DNA of 64,000 bases from Acanthornis magna. Taxonomy: Eukaryota; Chordata; Aves; Passeriformes; Acanthizidae. Under the pieces are notes generated by a model that ran no database searches, was not told where the DNA came from, and saw only the letters and a program-made list of their open reading frames with translations. The stretch covers positions 8,033,501-8,097,500 of the forward strand of contig JAWUZG010000018.1 in assembly GCA_036785705.1 (NCBI GenBank), in the 5' to 3' direction. The translations under genes and the position numbers were made by a program. This document shows positions 59,111 through 64,000 of the stretch, one piece after another (position 1 is the first letter of the stretch; the number at the start of each line of letters is the position of its first letter).

Positions 59111-59819
59111 GGTAGGGATTGCAGGAAGGGAGGAAAGAGCCATTTGACCTTTCAGCTGCTCACAGGGGGTTCAGGATCACAGGTTTGACACTGGCATATA
59201 AATATCATCCAGGTCTAAGGCAAAGGCCTGATCACTTTTATACAATCCCCACTACTGCTCTAAAATGGAGCTTTTTGTTTCTTTTAATTTTTAAAGGTCA
59301 GTTTTATGAATCAGTAATAAGATCATCCATGGCAACATTGTAGTCACTTTTGTGACTTAGGGAAAATACTCCATAAAACAGATGCCCTTTTGATTACTAC
59401 ATTTTAACTACTATAGTCCTCCAAGTGTGCCATGTTGGAGGGAGATTTGTTCTGTTCTTTTCCCTTGAAGTAAGTGCTAGGACCATAACAATAAATATTA
59501 AAGGCTCTATTATCTTAGCAAAATTATGTAACTGATCACTTGCAATACTACTTAGAAATTATGATTGACAGAATTAATTTGGATTCTCTTCTCCCAAAAA
59601 GAGTATTCTAGGTTTCCCTGGCAACCTTTAAAATGCTATGTGTAAATACAGAAACCAATCAGCACACTATCAGTTCAGATAACCCCACAGAAACACAAGT
59701 ATTATGAACAGTAATTAATTATTGCACTGGTTAAATGCAGATTTTAGCAATGTTGAATAGAAACATTTCTATAGTACCAAAGTGCCGTAACAAGCTGCAA
59801 AGTGCCAGCTCTTTGCAAG

Positions 59820-60335
59820 AATCATATAATCATAGAATGGCTTGGATTGGAAGGGACCTTAAACATGATCTTGTTCCAACCAATGTGCTGTGGGCAGGGG
59901 CAGCTTCCCCTAGACCAGGATGCCCAGGGCCCCATCCAACCTGACCCTGAACACTTCCAGGGGTGAGGCATCCACAAATACTCCATGTATTCCAGTGCCT
60001 CACTACACTCACACTAAAAAAATTCTTCCTAATAGCTAATCTAAACCTTCTCTCAGTTTGAAACCATTTCCCCTCATCCTGTTCCTACTTGCTCTTGTAA
60101 AAAGTCTCTTTCCCTCTTTCTTGTAGGCTCCCATTGGGTACTGAAAGGCTGCAATTAGGCCACTTCAAACCTTCTCTTCTCAATTCCAACAGTCTCAATT
60201 CTCTCAGCCTTTCCTCATGGGGAGGTGCTCGATCCTCGGATCATCTTGGTGGCCTTCTCTGGACTTGTTCCAACAAGCCAATGTCCTTCCTGTGCTGGGG
60301 ACTCCAGAACTGGATGCACTACTCTAGTTCCACAT
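59820..60335 (-). mobile_element. CR1 LINE 3' fragment
   Basis: The plus strand begins with the CR1 terminal words ATCATAGAATGGCTTGGATT and GGAAGGGACCTTAAAC, then GACCAGGATGCCCAGGGCC, ATTCTTCCTAATAGCTAAT and CTCTGGACTTGTTCCAACAA. It is the complement of about 500 bases of ORF2 end and 3'UTR, with indels and stops, so it is a dead copy. Confidence 0.92.
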
Positions 60336-61108
60336 ACAAAATCGTAAAAGACATTGAAAATAGTATTATCAGGGAATCAAGTCGCTGGTGAATGTGTTAT
60401 GAACGTCACTTCTCTAGTACTGGTTAGTACGGTATTCAGGCTGAAAATTAGGATACACAACATGAACTTGTATAACAGTATCATCTCATGTGGAATTGCT
60501 GTAATGAATCCTACACAGGTCATTTTGCACTAGATGAGAGAATAAGAGAAGAAATTTTGGCTGAAGTAAAGGTTGACTCTCTACTAAGGCATGTTTCAAG
60601 CCAAAAGCTTGCAATCTTTCAGGAGGGGAAAATATTTATATCAGTCTTAATTGCGAATACTGACAGAGACTGCCCCTTTTAAGTCATTGCTGTTCTGAAA
60701 TGGAGATTTGGTCTTTGTTGTTGTGCATGACACCACGCCTTGCAAAGAAATTCCTGGAAAAAATTCAATGTTTGGCACAGTTTTCTTCCCACAACTTTTT
60801 TACTGCGTCAGATAAAACACATTCACACAACACCAGAATAGTATGGGACATTTCAAGCCAAATGCTGCAATATAATCTGAACCACATGGCAAAGATTTCT
60901 TGGGGAGGTGTGCCGTGAAAATTTTGCCTCTGAATAAAGTGGTATGGACAATGAGCCTGCCTTCTCCTTGCATTACCCTTCCTGTATGTTTCCTTAATGG
61001 TATACATTGTTCAAGGCAGTACAACAGCTTCATTAATAATATTTGCTTGTTTAAGCATAGAATCTGTCACCTCAAGTCCACACATTTGAGACTAACCTGT
61101 TTTTGTAG

Positions 61109-61192
61109 AATCATAGCATATCCTGAGTTGGAAGGGATTCACAAGAATGATCTAGTCCAACTCCTGGACCACAGGACACCCCCAATTTAGTC
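61109..61192 (-). mobile_element. CR1 LINE 3' end remnant
   Basis: AGAATCATAGCATATCCTGA, GTTGGAAGGGATTCACAAG and GATCTAGTCCAACTCCTGG are the complement of a CR1 3' terminus. Its leading words differ from those of the copy 0.8 kb to the left. Confidence 0.9.
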
Positions 61193-63376
61193 AGGTTCCT
61201 GTAGTGTGAGCTGCTGATAAATTGTCAGGCAGTGACTGGCTGGCTGAAGCGATGCTGTCAGGAGCGACAGGCGCTGTGGGCACCTGAAAGGTAACCACAG
61301 ACACCTGGCACTTGGAAGAAAGCTGCTGGGAGGCCTGGCTACCTGTAATTACTGTTTATATTACAGTGCTTGCTTATGCCAAGCACTTTCTTATCTAAAA
61401 TAACAGCTCTGCCATGGCACAGTATAGAGCAGAGAGATTAGGCATGCAGTGGATTGAAATAGAAATGCTTATTAAGAATGAATAAAAATTGTCTCTCAGA
61501 AAGTTTTGCTAAACTCACTGAAAATCATGTATTCTATGAGAAGATGAGTAAGACTACAAAGGAACCAAATCTAGCATGCGGACAAGGTTTTCACATTTTC
61601 CAGTCCAAGCAGGTAAATGCTAAACTGAGTGGACAAGACTGAAGGAAGTCTTTATGCATGTAAAGTAGTTTATAGTAACATAATAACAGTAAAAAAAGAT
61701 GCTTTTGAAGCACTGGTGGTTTGTGACCATAGAAATTGAAGCCATTGAATTAAAATGCCTAATCTGAATTTATTCCTGTGATGATATTAATGCTTTTTAG
61801 AGGTTTAGGGTTGCATCACTGAAGCTACACTAATTTTTACATTCCCTATCTTCTGTGCAAACCCTTGAGAAATTTCACATCTAAATTGTAGAGGGTTTCT
61901 TCTGGAGTGAAGAGCAAAGACTTGAATGAGCAACAAATGTGTTTTACTTTTTCATGAAGATCCTTGTAACAGAGGCAGTCTTAGAAGACACGAAATTTGA
62001 AAACACACCATCTAAAGATAATTCTACCTACAGTGTGTGTCTTTACAAATGCTCATATATATATATTTTGAATTATTATCTCTTTTGTCCCTCTCATAAG
62101 CAGTACAGTTCACAGACTTTTTCTGTGTTGTTACCTACCAAGTTATTTTTACTGTTTTTATACAATTAGAATATATGGCTTATCTCTGTCCCTGCATCTT
62201 GTAATGAAGGGTGCAAATCCCTGGGGAAGTCAGAGGGAAAAATATTTAACTTCTTAAATCTCTCACTAGTCCTTGAAATCGTGAAGTTACCACCTGCCAG
62301 ACATTTTGGGAACTGCTTCATGTGAAAAAGGAAGCTAAAGCCTTCTAGTTTCCCACCATCTCCACTCACCTAGGGAACATTAGGAATCCCAGCCCCTGTG
62401 ATTAGAGGAGCTGAAGGTTTATCATCTCCCTTTTCCTCACATGAGCGACATCCTGGGAGCAAACAAGAGGCCAGGCAGATGATGCCGTGTCTCAGAGGAT
62501 GCGGTGCTGGCTGCAGCCACTTGCCAGAGAACCTCAGAGGTACTGAGACTCAGCGCTGCCCAGGGTGCTGTCATTACTTGTGTAGCTCTTTCTAGCACAT
62601 ACCAGAGGCCAGAGTTTGGCAATCTTCCCCACAGCCCTAGGCAAACCTACTGTTTCAGCAGACATTTGACTTAGAGTTAAGTGCCTGGATCACAATTCCC
62701 TCCTTATTCCCATTATGCCAATGGCTTACTACTTCTCTACAAGAGCAAATCGTAAACCGGCCTGAGCCTATCTACTGCATATGACAGGTGAGTAACAAGG
62801 TAGAACTTGAAGAAAATGGCATTTCTGTTCTTCCTTGCTGCCTGCTGTCAGGAAGGAGTTAGCAGGTAAGCAGCTTTTAATTTAATTTTACTCTATCTGA
62901 GTCAAGGTGGACTAATCTGCATATAAATGTAATAATGTAAGTCCTTGATCCTTCCCTCACAGACAGAGAACAAAGCCTAAAATATGGCTCTTAGTATCCA
63001 GAGAGAATAAAATTACGCTACCCAAGGTTGGAGAGAAATATGGATCTAGTGAAAAGAGCAAGACTGTCCTCTAAACCTATACCACATTCTTAGTATCTGT
63101 GAATCCAACAGTGTCACACTGTATTTACAGGTTGCCGATGAAATCCAGTTTATAGGAGGATGAAAATGATTGCTCTGAGTGTTCTCACAGGATTGGTTTC
63201 CATGCTGTATTAGAGGTAAATATAGTGGTAATTCTTCCAAGTAAAAATGAAAGCAAGAAAACACCTTTATAGCTTTTTCTTTCATTTATAAGCATATTGA
63301 TGGAGTTCTTGAATAATCAGTAAACACAAAAATAATTAATTTTATTATTTTTAATATTTTAAAAATTACCTCATTG

Positions 63377-63393
63377 TATATATATATATATAT
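63377..63393 (+). repeat. TA dinucleotide repeat
   Basis: About eight uninterrupted TA units followed by a T run. Confidence 0.9.
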
Positions 63394-64000
63394 TTTTTAG
63401 GAAAACAGCCCCTGGCATTTCCTAAACACAAAGTTCTTCAGGGAGAACAACAACTAGTAAACCAATGGTTTCTGTATGGGATTTCTGACTGGAAAGCTGC
63501 ATTCATTAATTACATGTAAATTTCAGAATATTTTGACATCTTGATTTAGCAATCTGTAGAGCTCATACTGAAAAATCAAATGTAAGAAATGCTTAATTTG
63601 GGACAAAGAGGGTAGACTTTGCTGAGTAGGTAATATTTGCTAATTTAAACATTCATATCATTCAGATTGGGGTTTTAAGATGTAAATTACAGGGCTGAAT
63701 TAACCTGTTGACTCAGTGTCAGCATTCATGTTTGAAAAGAATAGCTTTTCTCTAGCTGTAGCTAAGTGCCTCTGAAAATAGAAAACCCCACCAAAAGCCC
63801 TCCTCTTGAGACGAATTCTCCCTTCCTCTCTCTCTTTCAGTTATCCATTTTGGCATAAAAGCTCATATTCTTGACCTGTCCTTTGCTGCAATGGGTGTCT
63901 GTTCTTGACTAATCCCAGACTAACCCTCTTCTCATTTTTGTCCACTCTTCTGCAGTTGTGACCCACTCTGGAGTTGCAAATGCTACAGAAGTCACGCCTG

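Larger units (their letters stand above)
57815..64000. other. Upstream flank or first intron of CLNK, unassigned
   Basis: I find no CpG island and no supported exon here. The region holds an ERVL-like LTR (58.64-59.11 kb), two CR1 ends (59.82-60.33 and 61.11-61.19 kb) and a TA repeat at 63377-63393. Whether it is transcribed as part of CLNK is unknown. Confidence 0.5.

Overview
The window is vertebrate nuclear DNA, almost certainly from a bird. The evidence is several CR1 LINE 3' ends of the avian kind (one a fused pair), LTR fragments of an avian ERVL-like family, an AT-rich background broken by two short CpG islands, and spliced genes with long introns. Nothing looks prokaryotic. I could not resolve the species.

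Layout, left to right. Positions 1-6450 are AT-rich intergenic DNA with no gene I can support. A CpG island without an identifiable gene lies at about 6480-6960 and holds a CTCF-like site. From 7.2 to 10.7 kb there are repeats: a plus-strand CR1 end, a minus-strand LTR-like element and an old CR1/L3-like fragment. A second CpG island (about 10790-11540) is the likely promoter and non-coding first exon of ZNF518B, with a splice donor after 11226. A 7.1 kb intron follows, holding an ERVL-like LTR and two CR1 ends fused head to tail. The terminal exon from about 18334 carries an intact ZNF518B reading frame (18537-21773, plus strand) and a 3'UTR of about 2 kb.

The right half holds CLNK (MIST), an SLP-76-family adaptor, on the minus strand. 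I rebuilt 15 coding exons from splice signals, reading phase and resemblance to mammalian CLNK: stop codon at 25444, SH2 domain in the last three exons (25444-31397), proline-rich linker as a chain of very small exons (34-45 kb), tyrosine/acidic segment at 48.5 kb and tentative N-terminus near 57.8 kb. The exons join in phase to about 378 codons, but one (44853-44934) and the start codon are provisional. ZNF518B and CLNK are convergent, with 3' ends about 1.1-1.3 kb apart. From 57.8 to 64 kb I see only repeats and unassigned sequence, possibly the 5' part or upstream flank of CLNK.

The two genes have no known joint function. ZNF518B is a nuclear zinc-finger protein linked to repressive histone methyltransferases. 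CLNK is a cytoplasmic immune-receptor adaptor. I found no new biological system. The points worth checking are the micro-exon structure of CLNK, the cluster of upstream ORFs and the start choice in ZNF518B, the gene orientation relative to mammals, CTCF-like sites, and the repeat architecture. Family comparisons are from memory, since no search could be run.
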